A stretch of 64,000 bases of DNA from Rugamonas rubra (GTDB lineage Bacteria > Pseudomonadota > Gammaproteobacteria > Burkholderiales > Burkholderiaceae_D). The notes beneath the pieces were generated by a model. That model did no database searches, was not told the DNA's origin, and was given only the letters and a program-made list of their open reading frames with translations. The stretch spans positions 1 to 64,000 of the forward strand of contig NZ_FOTW01000028.1 of NCBI RefSeq assembly GCF_900114705.1. Reading direction: 5' to 3'. The translations under genes were made by a program, and so were the position numbers. This document shows positions 1 to 8,145 of this stretch, piece after piece. Position 1 is the first letter of the stretch. Every line of letters starts with the position of its first letter.

Positions 1-2
1 AC

Positions 3-326
3 AATATCGAGCGCGCGTTGGCATTGTTCATGGTCGTGGCGTGGCGCATCGCCCACTTGATGCGCCTGGGCCGCATCTGTCCGGATCTGGACGCGGGCCT
101 GTTCTTTGATCCTGACGAAATCCGCGGAGCCTACCTGCTCACGAAGGAGCGACGGCCGGATCGACCTCCGACCCTGAACGAAGTCTTGCGACTGATCGCC
201 CGCGTCGGCGGATTCTTGGGGCGAAAAGGCGACGGCGATCCAGGAGTGAAAACGATTTGGCAGGGGATTCAGGAAGTGCGCGTGGCCGCACTAACGATAA
301 AAGCGCTACGCGAGGAAGCCGAGTGA
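3..326 (+). pseudogene. IS4-family (Tn5/IS50-type) transposase, C-terminal part, cut by the window edge
   Basis: The frame is open from base 3 and ends at the stop at 324-326. The segment RIAHLMRLGR, then FFDPDEI, then RPPTLNEVLRLIA, then GGFLGRKGDGDPGVKTIW is the characteristic tail of Tn5-like IS4 transposases. The catalytic DDE residues lie upstream of the window, so whether the whole gene is intact cannot be judged. The stop codon sits directly on the element's terminal repeat. The element has inserted into the ATPase gene that follows on the other strand. Typed as broken only because it is partial here; it could be a complete gene. Confidence 0.85.
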
Positions 327-818
327 CTTGTGTATAAACCTATGGGGATAAGGAAGTGAGGTCGGATCTGGCCCACCCCTGCCAGTCAGCAAGGAATGAA
401 CCTCTTTGTAGACATTGTTGGGCGAAAAGAACTGAATAACCACATTGGTATCGAGGCCAAACTGCCGGGCAATGTCCTTCAGAACGTTCAGATTGGGTTC
501 CTTACGAGTTTTCTCCGCACGAATGCCGTTTTGCAAATTCTCAAACTGCTTTTGTTGTCGTGGTAACTCGATATTGCAAGGCAAGGGTGAGTAGTACACA
601 ACCAGGGTGTCGCGATAGTTGGTGCAGTCGGCTCCCATGTCGTCTGAGTCCAAGACGCTGGAAATTATCGATGATAGCATCCGCGTTTTCCCTGCTCCGT
701 TCGGGCCGACTACCAGGGTCATGGACGTTGCCTTGAAGATGTTCAGGGTGGGGTTGTCGCAGACCTCTTGCGGAACTAATTGGACAGGCCCGGCGAATGT
801 TTGTATGGTTTTTATCAT
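306..818 (-). pseudogene. AAA/ABC-type ATPase, N-terminal fragment truncated by the IS4 element
   Basis: This 170-residue frame starts MIKTIQTF and has a clear Walker A motif, GPNGAGKT, at residues 38-45. No Walker B, signature motif or C-terminal lobe is present, so it is only the first part of an AAA_21/OLD-like or SMC-like ATPase, families that usually exceed 400 residues. The last ~12 codons run through the IS terminal repeat into the transposase gene, so the native reading frame ends near base 344. Base composition is lower in GC than the surrounding chromosome, suggesting acquired DNA. Such ATPases are common in defence loci, but nothing left here shows what it did. Confidence 0.7.
326..344 (+). 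repeat. Right terminal inverted repeat of the IS4/IS50-like element
   Basis: ACTTGTGTATAA at 326-337 matches the reverse complement of the Tn5/IS50 outer end over its first 12 bases; the remaining bases diverge. Its position, flush with the transposase stop codon, supports it as the element boundary. Confidence 0.7.
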
Positions 819-886
819 GGTTACGTGGCACAGGAAGAGGCAGCTCGCCAGAAGGGCAAAACTGACTCATTCTGCAATAGATATTT

Positions 887-1341
887 TCATAATTCAATAG
901 CGCTTCCGCCAGCTAGCGGGTGATCTGCCAGATCGGACTGGTGTAAGGCGACGATTGTTGTCGCCTCGACCTCAAATAGCATGTCCTGCAGCACTAGGTG
1001 TGGCACGGAAATCAACGTGTAGGGCCGGCGCCATGTCGCTCAAGATGGCGCGCAGGGCGGCACTGAAGATGGCGAGCCGCTCCTCGCTGTGGTGGACGAT
1101 CAGCGCGGTGACCTTGACCACGTCGGCCGCCGCCAGCGCGGTGCGCAGGTTGGCCAGCGCCTGCTGCACCTGTTCGGCGAAGTCGGGCGACAGCTCGCCG
1201 CCCTGGCCGGCGACGTAGACCAGCCGGGTCGACGTTGTCGCCTCGACGACGTGGGTATAGCAATTCGGCCGGGGATCGAACAGGGCGGGCGGATTGGTGA
1301 AAGTGTGCGGACCGGACCGAGGCCACTGTAAAACTTGACAT
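887..1341 (-). pseudogene. RidA (YjgF/UK114) family protein, 5'-truncated and frameshifted
   Basis: Reading the minus strand from about 1339 gives FTNPPALFDPRPN, then TRLVYVAGQGGELSPDFAEQ, then QQALANLRTALAAADVVKVTALIV, all in one frame; this is the RidA family pattern. Near 1020-1035 the frame shifts, and TLISVPHLVLQDMLFEVEATTIV continues in another frame, ending at 887-889. RidA proteins deaminate reactive enamines or imines. The native start codon is missing because the frame runs straight into the right end of the TnpB element at about 1340. The conserved C-terminal arginine region is altered by the shift. Non-functional as it stands unless the shift is a sequencing error. Confidence 0.7.
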
Positions 1342-1375
1342 CCTCCCTTCCCTGAAGGAAGGGATTCCTACGGCG
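1340..1375 (-). repeat. Right end (RE) of the IS605-type element with hairpin; probable 3' part of the omega/reRNA
   Basis: Just past the tnpB stop is a perfect 7-bp hairpin (arms 1345-1351 and 1357-1363, loop CTGAA on the plus strand), followed on the minus strand by GGAGGATGTCAAGTTTTAC. This is the usual layout of an IS200/IS605 right end. In characterised systems the guide RNA scaffold comes from the tnpB 3' end plus this region, and the guide is the adjacent flank, which here is the ridA remnant. The exact element end is inferred, not proven. Confidence 0.55.
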
Positions 1376-2593
1376 CTAGGCGGTGGTTTGCTTAGTCGCT
1401 TCGGTGGGTTCCTGCTTCACAGGGCGGCCTGACTGCGCCGGCTCTCCACAGGCTAACAAGCGGTATCCCCGCTCTAACACATTGATCGCGCCGACCACAT
1501 CGGCGTGATTTTCATAGCCGCATTCGACGCACAAGAATTTCGCCCGTGTTCGCCGATTGTCTTTTGATATGTGGCCGCAGCGCGGGCAAGTGCGACTGGT
1601 GTTGTGCGACGGTACGGCCAGCAGCACGCCGCCGTTCCACGCCAGCTTGTAGCCGAGTTGCCGTCTGAACTCGCCCCAGCCTTGGTCGAGAATGGCGCGA
1701 TTCAGGCCGGACTTCTGTTTCACCATCCTGCCGGGCTGTTCGCAGTCGCCTCTGGAAGACTTGGACATGTTCCGCACCTGCAAATCCTCAATGCAGACGA
1801 GCGCGTGGATTTTGCTGATCGTCGTTGTGGTCTTGTGCAGGAAGTCTTTGCGGGCGTTGGCGATGCCGATGTGAATCCTCTGGACGCGGGCTTTCGCCTT
1901 CTTCCAATTGCTGCTGAACTTGACCTTGCGGCTCATGCGGCGCTGGTAGCGGGCAAGCCGTTGCTGGTGCTTCTTGAAGCTATTGAGCGGCGCGATGAAA
2001 CTCGCGTCGCTCAGCGTGGCGAAGCGGGCAATGCCGACGTCGATACCGATGGCGGCAGTCGCCGTCGGCAGGGGGTGCTCGAGCTCGCGCCGCGTTTGAA
2101 TCGACACAAACCATTTGCCGCCCGACCGGCTCACGGTGGCGTTGCGCAGTTCGCCGAGAACCTCCCGGCTGTTGCGATAACGCAGCCAGCCCAGTTTGGG
2201 AAGAAAGAGACGGCTGTTGGCCTGGTCGAGTTTGATCTGCTTCGGGTCGGGGTAACGGAAGGCATCGCCAGTGCCCTTGCGTTTGAAGCGCGGGAAATCG
2301 GCGCGTTTGGCGAAAAAATTCTTGTAGGCTTTGTCCAAGTCTTTCAAGGCATGCTGCAACGGATGACAAGGCGCATTTTTGAGCCACGGCGTGTCAAGGC
2401 CGTTGCGCCATTCGGTAAGATGCTTCGCCATCGCCACGTAGCCGATGAACTTATTGCCCGCCTGGTAGTTCTCTATTTGGACCGCCAGCGCCTTGTTGTA
2501 GACGAACCGGCACGACCCGGCGAAGCGGCGCATATCGCGTTGCTGTCCACCGTCAGGCATCAGTTCGTATTGGTAGGCTTGTAGGCGCTGCAT
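1376..2593 (-). CDS. tnpB: TnpB, RNA-guided endonuclease of an IS200/IS605-type element
   Basis: The 405-residue protein starts at MQRLQAYQYELMPDG; the frame is open further upstream, but homologues begin here. An N-terminal helix-turn-helix/OrfB_IS605 region is followed by a RuvC fold with all three acidic residues visible: D185 in AIGIDVGIA, E269 in VCIEDLQV and D365 in ENHADVVGAINVL. A four-cysteine zinc ribbon sits between the last two (C336, C339, C355, C358). TnpB cuts DNA guided by an RNA made from its own right end, favouring retention of the element. No tnpA (Y1 transposase) lies nearby, so this is a stand-alone copy that would need a partner elsewhere. It appears fully intact, unlike every other mobile element in this stretch. 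Confidence 0.92.
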   Translation of the reverse strand: MQRLQAYQYELMPDGGQQRDMRRFAGSCRFVYNKALAVQIENYQAGNKFIGYVAMAKHLTEWRNGLDTPWLKNAPCHPLQHALKDLDKAYKNFFAKRADFPRFKRKGTGDAFRYPDPKQIKLDQANSRLFLPKLGWLRYRNSREVLGELRNATVSRSGGKWFVSIQTRRELEHPLPTATAAIGIDVGIARFATLSDASFIAPLNSFKKHQQRLARYQRRMSRKVKFSSNWKKAKARVQRIHIGIANARKDFLHKTTTTISKIHALVCIEDLQVRNMSKSSRGDCEQPGRMVKQKSGLNRAILDQGWGEFRRQLGYKLAWNGGVLLAVPSHNTSRTCPRCGHISKDNRRTRAKFLCVECGYENHADVVGAINVLERGYRLLACGEPAQSGRPVKQEPTEATKQTTA

Positions 2594-2742
2594 CCTTAAA
2601 TTATAGTTTGGTCTACGAATAATGAAAGCGATATTCGCCACGGTAGCCACTGCGTTTCCCTTATGTCCACCTCAACAAACTACCGCTCGCCGGCCTACCT
2701 CGGTAAAGTTCTGATATCGACCATGACCAACGAGTAGCCTCG

Positions 2743-3780
2743 ATGATGAAACCTCGGATCAGCCTGTTTGCAGAACATGGGGCGTGAAGATCGGTGCTCC
2801 AAGATCGGTAATCCACTGGTCGGTTTAACCAAACATGTTGACCTCGAGGCGCTGGCCGGCGGCATCGACGCCGCCGCACCGAGGTCATCGCGCGCCAATG
2901 GCGGTCGTCCGCCGTATCCGAATGTATTGATGGTCAAGATCCTGGTGCTCCAGCCAGCAGCTTTACAACTTGGCTGACGACGCGCTGGAGTATCAGTTGC
3001 TCGACCGCCGTAGCTTCCTGCAATTTCTGGATCTGCCCGAGAGTAGCAGCATCCCCGACGCCAAGACGACATGGCTGTTTCGCGACCGCCTGGCCCAGGC
3101 CGGCGCCGGCACGCTGGTGTTCGAGCAGGTCCTACAGCAATTGCAAAAACATGGCTACATGGCGCGCTGCGGTCAAATCGTTGATGCCTCGTTGGTGCCG
3201 GCGCCAGTGCAACGCAACAAGCGCGACGTGGCCGACACCGTCAAAGAGGGCACCATGCCCATAACTTGGAAACATCACAAACGGGCGCAAAAAGATGTCG
3301 ATGCGCGCTGGACCTAAAAGCACGGTAAATCGCACTTCGGCTACAAGCTGCACGCCAGCGTGGACAAGCGCTACAAGCTCATCCGCAAAATCGCCGTCAC
3401 CAACGCCGCCGTGGCCGACACCACCGTCTTCGAGGCCCTGCTCGATTCGAGCAACACCAGCAAAGCGCTGTACGCCGACCGGGGCTACCCCAGCGCAGAA
3501 CGCGAAAGCGCACTCAAACAGGCCGGCTGGCAGGTCCACATCCAACGCCGGGGCTACGCCACTAAAGGTATTTCTCGCCGCGAAGAAGCGGCGCAACCGC
3601 AGCATCGCCAAGCCGCGCGCCCGCGTCGAGCATGTGTTCGGCGCGCTGGCGCAGATGGGCGGAAAACTCGTGCGATGCCTGGGCATCGTACCCACCACCT
3701 TCGCGTTGCATCTCAAAACGGCCAGCTACAACTTGAAGCGCCTCGTCTTCTTGAAAGAGCGCGGGCTTGCACCGTTCTAA
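2743..3780 (+). pseudogene. IS5-family transposase, inactivated by frameshifts and a stop
   Basis: Segments of one IS5-type DDE transposase are spread over several frames. MMKPRISLFAEH begins at 2743; KIGNPLVGLTKHVDLEALA to KILVLQ follows in a second frame; LYNLADDALEYQLLDRRSFLQF begins near 2955 in a third. A TAA at 3316-3318 interrupts RWT/KHGKSHFGYKLH. The next part, ADRGYPSAERESALKQAGW, runs to about 3560, where a further shift leads to RNRSIAKPRARVEHVFGALAQMGG and a stop at 3778-3780. At least three frameshifts and one nonsense codon make it inactive. The frame break at 2955 is consistent with a 4-base duplication (CAGC). No clear terminal repeats or target duplication were found. Confidence 0.8.
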
Positions 3781-3829
3781 AACGGGGGAAATCCGCGGGG
3801 AAGTGCAGTTTTCCAGTTGTTTGATCAGG

Positions 3830-4029
3830 TTGCGCGCTCACCAGCGCCTATTCCGATCAGCCGCGTGATCTATTTTTTGGCTGCCCTCGACGACGGCTGG
3901 CAGGTGTTGTTCCTTCATGGCGTTACGAAAGCTAGTTGTTCGAGATGGCCTAAAGTCAAAGGCGAGGACGGCTCGGCCGTCCGCGCTCTCCCCCCCCGCC
4001 CTGAAGGGCGAGGTTTGCAGCGCAACTGA
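3830..4029 (+). mobile_element. Possible relic of a second IS200/IS605-type right end
   Basis: A run of C leads into a hairpin, CGCCCTGAAGGGCG at 3997-4010, followed by AGGTTTGCAGCGCAACTG. The layout (pyrimidine run, CCCTGAAGG hairpin, short purine-rich tail) resembles the right end at 1340-1375 without being the same sequence. No tnpB coding sequence precedes it; the IS5 remnant abuts instead. A small open frame of 70 codons across this region has no protein-like features and I do not call it. Confidence 0.3.
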
Positions 4030-4071
4030 TCAAGCCGACTTGAGGTCAAGCACATTTTCACCGCCGGGCGG

Positions 4072-4395
4072 CTAGCCGATCTTCAGCGCCTTCTTCTGGA
4101 TCTCCTCGTCCAGCTTTTCCTTGATCTTGGCGGCGATCTTCTCCTCGATGGCTTGGCGGTCGGCCGCCGACATGTTCGCCAAATCGCTTTCCTTCAGCCC
4201 CATCGAACTCAGCACCGACGCGCGCATGCGCTGGGCCGGGGTCATCTTGGCGTAGGCCGCCAGTTCGGCCGCCGGCCCCGATTCGGCCGCCGTGGCCGCC
4301 GCCATGAAGGAGCCGAAGCTGACGCCTTTATTGGACGATTTGACGCTGACCGAGGCCGGCGCGGCGTTGTTGTCATTGATTGCCTGAATTTTCAT
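4072..4395 (-). CDS. Small conserved hypothetical protein (107 aa)
   Basis: Starts MKIQAINDNNAAP behind a good ribosome-binding site (AGGGAGA, about 6 bases before the ATG). The N-terminal 40 residues are low-complexity Ala/Ser. The rest is a predicted helical region, YAKMTPAQRMRASVLSSMGL then a Lys/Glu-rich stretch ending KKALKIG. There is no signal peptide, membrane segment or cysteine. The MTPAQRMRASVL pattern recurs, to my recollection, in small hypothetical proteins of Oxalobacteraceae, but I know no function. It stands alone, divergent from the P-type ATPase gene 219 bases away. Confidence 0.7.
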   Translation of the reverse strand: MKIQAINDNNAAPASVSVKSSNKGVSFGSFMAAATAAESGPAAELAAYAKMTPAQRMRASVLSSMGLKESDLANMSAADRQAIEEKIAAKIKEKLDEEIQKKALKIG

Positions 4396-4614
4396 ATGTT
4401 CTCCCTATTGGTGGTGGATGGTGGCACATGCCACGCCGGCACTCTGCGGCGTGCGCTGCTTAGCGGGGGGCGGCGGATACTTCATGGCCGCGGCGGCCGC
4501 AGGCATTATTATCATAGCGCAAATCTTTCCATGATTAAACTTTTGCCGTTCTTGCCAGAAAGTACGCGCCGAAAGACTTACAATGGGCCTTGACCCTAGA
4601 CACCGGAGTAGCGC

Positions 4615-6810
4615 ATGAGCGACAGCGACTGCAGCCATTGTGATTGTTCCAGCGCCGCCGGCGCGCCCGCCGCCGCGCCGCCTTCGCCGGCCGGCGCCGT
4701 CGCCGTCGCCGGCAGCGCGCAATACCGCATCGACAATATGGACTGCCCGACCGAGGAGGCGCTGATCCGCGCCAAGCTGGCCACCGTGGCCGGCGTGAGC
4801 GGCCTCGACTTCAACCTGATGCAGCGCACGCTGACCGTCAAGCACAGCCTGGATTCGCTGCACACCGTGGAGGCGGCGCTGGACGCCATCGACATGCGGG
4901 CGCAGCGCCTCGACACGCTGGCCGCGCCGACCGACGCCGCGCCGCCGGCCAAGGCGCCGTGGTGGCCGATGGCGTTGGCCGGCGTGTGCGCGCTGGCCTC
5001 GGAGACGGCGCACTGGATCATCGGCGACGACCATTGGCTGGTGGTCGCGTTGGCGCTGGCGGCCATCGCCGGTGCCGGGCTGTCGACCTACAAGAAGGGC
5101 TGGATCGCGCTGAAGAACCGCGAGCTCAACATGAACGCGCTGATGTCGGTTGCCGTCACCGGCGCCGTGCTGATCGGCCACTGGCCCGAGGCGGCCATGG
5201 TGATGTTCCTGTTCGCCCTGGCCGAGCTGATCGAAGCCCGCTCGCTCGACCGCGCGCGCGACGCCATCCGCAGCCTGCTCGACTTGGCGCCGCAGACGGC
5301 CACCGTGCAGCAGCCCGACGGCGCCTGGCTGGAGACGCCGGCCAGCGCCGTGGCGGTGGGCGCCGTGGTGCGCCTGCGGCCCGGCGAACGCATCGCCCTC
5401 GACGGCGTGGTAAGCAGCGGCCGCTCGAGCGTCAACCAGGCGCCGATCACCGGCGAAAGCCTGCCGGTCGACAAGGCCGAGGGCGACAGCGTGTTCGCCG
5501 GCACCATCAACCAGAGCGGCTCCTTCGAGTTCCGCGTGACGGCCGAGGCCGGCAACTCGGCGCTGGCGCGCATCGTCCAGGCGGTCGAATCGGCCCAGGG
5601 CAGCCGCGCGCCGACGCAGCGCTTCGTCGACAGCTTCGCCCGCGTCTACACGCCGTCCGTGGTGGTCGGCGCGCTGCTGCTGGCGCTGCTGCCGCCGCTG
5701 TTGTTCGGCGGCGAGTGGCTGGACTGGGCCTACCGCGCGCTGGTGGTGCTGGTGATCGCCTGCCCGTGCGCGCTGGTGATATCGACACCGGTGACCATCG
5801 TCAGCGGGCTGGCGGCGGCCGCCCGCAAGGGCATCCTGGTCAAGGGCGGCGTGTATCTGGAGGAGGGCCGCAAGCTGCGCGTGCTGGCGCTCGACAAGAC
5901 CGGCACCATCACCTACGGCAAGCCGGCGCAGACCGACTTCGTCGTGCTCGGCGGCGACGCCGGGCAGATCCGCAGCTATGCCGCCAGCCTGGCGGCGCGC
6001 TCCGACCATCCGGTGTCGCTGGCCATCGCCCAGGCGGCGCTCGCCGACGGCGTCGCGGCGCAGCCGGTGGACGAGTTCGCCGCCATCGCCGGCCGGGGCG
6101 TGCGCGGCAGCATCGCCGGCCGCTTGTACCAGTTGGGCAACCACCGGTTGATCGAGGAGCTGGGCCTGTGCTCGCCGGCCATCGAGGCGCAGCTGTTCGC
6201 GCTGGAGCGGCAGGGCAAGACGGCGGTGATGTTGGCCGACGAGGGCGGCGTGCTCGCCATCTTCGCCGTCGCCGACACCGTGCGCGAAACCAGCCGGCAA
6301 GCCATCGCCGACCTGCACACGCTGGGCGTGCGCACCTTGATGCTGTCCGGCGACAACACGCAGACGGCCGAGGCCATCGCCAAGCTGGTCGGCATCGACG
6401 AGGCCAGCGGCAACCTGCTGCCCGAGGACAAGCTGGCCAAAATCGGCGCGCTGCAGGCGGACGCGGGTGGTGGCTTGGTCGGCATGGTCGGCGACGGCAT
6501 CAACGACGCCCCGGCGCTGGCGCGCGCCCATATCGGCTTCGCCATGGGCGCGGTCGGCGCCGACTCGGCCATCGAAACGGCCGACGTGGCGTTGATGGAC
6601 GACGACCTGCGCAAGATTCCCGCCTTCATCCGCCTGTCGCGCGCCACGGCGCGCGTGCTGACGCAGAACATCGCCCTGGCGCTGGGCATCAAGGCGGTGT
6701 TCCTGGTGCTCACTTTCACCGGCCAGGCGACCATGTGGATGGCCGTGTTCGCCGACATGGGCGCGAGCTTGCTGGTGGTGGCGAACGGCTTGCGGCTGCT
6801 GCGCAGGTAG
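4615..6810 (+). CDS. Heavy-metal P1B-type ATPase (ZntA/CadA group; Zn/Cd/Pb export)
   Basis: The 731-residue pump opens with a Cys-rich tail (CSHCDC), then an HMA domain (about residues 35-100) carrying NMDCPTEE, a variant with one cysteine and acidic residues in place of the usual CxxC. The core has the TGES actuator motif, the transmembrane metal site CPC in IACPCALV (about 382-386), the phosphorylation site DKTGTIT (about 428) and the GDGINDAPALA hinge. It exports soft divalent cations across the inner membrane at the cost of ATP. The CPC plus this HMA type favours Zn/Cd/Pb over copper, but that is an inference. No MerR-type regulator is adjacent. The start follows CCGGAG. Confidence 0.95.
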   Translation: MSDSDCSHCDCSSAAGAPAAAPPSPAGAVAVAGSAQYRIDNMDCPTEEALIRAKLATVAGVSGLDFNLMQRTLTVKHSLDSLHTVEAALDAIDMRAQRLDTLAAPTDAAPPAKAPWWPMALAGVCALASETAHWIIGDDHWLVVALALAAIAGAGLSTYKKGWIALKNRELNMNALMSVAVTGAVLIGHWPEAAMVMFLFALAELIEARSLDRARDAIRSLLDLAPQTATVQQPDGAWLETPASAVAVGAVVRLRPGERIALDGVVSSGRSSVNQAPITGESLPVDKAEGDSVFAGTINQSGSFEFRVTAEAGNSALARIVQAVESAQGSRAPTQRFVDSFARVYTPSVVVGALLLALLPPLLFGGEWLDWAYRALVVLVIACPCALVISTPVTIVSGLAAAARKGILVKGGVYLEEGRKLRVLALDKTGTITYGKPAQTDFVVLGGDAGQIRSYAASLAARSDHPVSLAIAQAALADGVAAQPVDEFAAIAGRGVRGSIAGRLYQLGNHRLIEELGLCSPAIEAQLFALERQGKTAVMLADEGGVLAIFAVADTVRETSRQAIADLHTLGVRTLMLSGDNTQTAEAIAKLVGIDEASGNLLPEDKLAKIGALQADAGGGLVGMVGDGINDAPALARAHIGFAMGAVGADSAIETADVALMDDDLRKIPAFIRLSRATARVLTQNIALALGIKAVFLVLTFTGQATMWMAVFADMGASLLVVANGLRLLRR

Positions 6811-6889
6811 GGCGGGGCGGGTTAGTAGTGGTCGGCAGCGCGGACTGGCGAGTGGCAGTCGCCGACGGCAATAGCAGCGGAGAAATTCC

Positions 6890-7321
6890 TTATTTGCAAA
6901 CGATATCGAACACGTTTTGACCCGCCTTTTCGCCTTTCCTGCCGGTTACGGCGCATTCCTTCGTGTCGTCATCAAGGCGCTTCGACAGCGAGAATTCGTT
7001 GAGCATGCCGTAGTCGCACTGGAACCATTTTCCTTCAGGGAATGGCCCTTCCAGACTGTACCGATAAGCCCATTCGGACTTCGTCTTGCGGATCCGCTCT
7101 CCCATTTGCGTGCCTAGCCGTTCGGGAGGGCCGTCGGTAGGCGCGGCGTCATGCAAGAACAGCGGCGCCGATATGAATGTTTTCCAGCCGGGGCGCGTAT
7201 CAATCATCTTCAAGGACGACACCGGAATCTCAGACGGACATTCGACGCGTTGAATCGCGCCAATGGCGTGTGGCGCCAGCAGCGAGGCGAGTATCGGCAA
7301 TGCAATGTGGGGAAAGCGCAT
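6890..7321 (-). CDS. STY0301-family secreted protein, probable periplasmic immunity partner of the upstream amidase
   Basis: This 143-residue protein starts MRFPHIALPILASLL with a signal peptide (cleavage likely near residue 20). The mature part has the VECPSEI start, GWKTF, GPPERLGTQ, W-plus-C (KWFQCDY) and a C-terminal Cys, a layout I associate with STY0301-family proteins. The start is only 5 bases after the stop of the amidase-like gene, so the two are cotranscribed. Export to the periplasm plus pairing with a Cys/His amidase fits a Tai2-type immunity protein that protects the cell from its own peptidoglycan amidase. The immunity role is an inference from context. Confidence 0.65.
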   Translation of the reverse strand: MRFPHIALPILASLLAPHAIGAIQRVECPSEIPVSSLKMIDTRPGWKTFISAPLFLHDAAPTDGPPERLGTQMGERIRKTKSEWAYRYSLEGPFPEGKWFQCDYGMLNEFSLSKRLDDDTKECAVTGRKGEKAGQNVFDIVCK

Positions 7322-7326
7322 GGTAC

Positions 7327-7716
7327 TCACTCGATGACGGAGTAAGCGTCGGCATTTTCTGTCGGCCGAATACAGTTGCCCTTCTTGTCCTTGCCCAGGC
7401 TTCGGATGAATCGCTTCGAGATCTTTTGCTTCGTTTCCATATTGGGCCACTGATCCAAGAGGTAGATGCCATCCGAAACTTGACCGAGGTAGAACGCCGA
7501 ATGGTTGCCGTGCGCCTTGCCGGGCCACTTGCCGTCCACGAAGGTGGCGACTGCGGTGCCTTCCGCCAGGTTCTTGTTGCCAAGTACTTTAGCACCTTCC
7601 CGCCAAGCCGCAGTATTCGGCGCTCTGGTGAAGTGTCGTATCAAGGTGACGCATTCAAAGTCGCCGATTTTGTCCTTCAGTTCCAGTTTGCGGGCATCAG
7701 AGTAGACATATGACAT
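7327..7716 (-). CDS. BPSL0067-family protein (Tae2-type peptidoglycan amidase, putative type VI effector)
   Basis: I place the start at MSYVYSDARK because GGAGA lies about 6 bases before it; a second ATG four codons upstream overlaps that site. The 129-residue protein has a catalytic-type cysteine in GDFECVTLIRHF (Cys22) and histidine in HGNHSAFYLGQ (His72), the NlpC/P60-like arrangement of the BPSL0067 family. The family includes the Burkholderia Tae2 amidase, which cuts peptidoglycan cross-links after delivery by type VI secretion. There is no signal peptide, as expected for a T6SS cargo. No vgrG, hcp or PAAR gene is in the window, so the pair is an orphan. Base composition is less GC-rich than the neighbours, hinting at transfer. 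Confidence 0.7.
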   Translation of the reverse strand: MSYVYSDARKLELKDKIGDFECVTLIRHFTRAPNTAAWREGAKVLGNKNLAEGTAVATFVDGKWPGKAHGNHSAFYLGQVSDGIYLLDQWPNMETKQKISKRFIRSLGKDKKGNCIRPTENADAYSVIE

Positions 7717-8145
7717 GGCGATCTCCATTGGGGGACGAAGAGTTCATCGTCCAACTTTGATCGTCTACTAGTATTGATTTTCAGCAATTGGAAATATCCA
7801 GCGGTTCCAGAAACAACGGAAATATCGAGGTTGGAAGACAGTGCACGTCTGCGTAGGCTGGCTATGCCAGCGGTTGCGGTAGTCGGCGCCGGATGAGAGA
7901 ATCCCCAAAATGGATACCATGAACGGCCTTCCCGTAACCGCTGCCGTTGTCGCATGGGCCTGGGAGCGCGGTACATTGAGCTAGACTTCCGGCGCGACTA
8001 CGAACAGCGATTTGACGATGTTCAGCTGGCTGAGTACCTGAACATTAAACCCAAGTCGACCAGCGGGGATTCATGGAGCAAGCAAGCAGGGTAAGCATTT
8101 TTTAGCTACGCCGCAAGATGTAAAGCAAGAACGTGGTCGAGGTTT
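7717..8145. other. 429-base region without a confident gene
   Basis: Moderate GC and no strong promoter or hairpin. On the plus strand 7954-8094 is open for 46 codons (MGLGARYIELDFRRDY and onward to SWSKQAG); it reads like protein sequence but has no obvious ribosome-binding site and no family I recognise. It may be the end of a lost gene. Confidence 0.4.

Noticed and set aside
3817..4029. 70-codon open frame over the IS605-like relic
   Set aside because: No conserved features; composition follows the hairpin and poly-C run.
4405..6531. Long open frame antisense to the P-type ATPase gene
   Set aside because: Shadow of a GC-rich gene; no protein motif.
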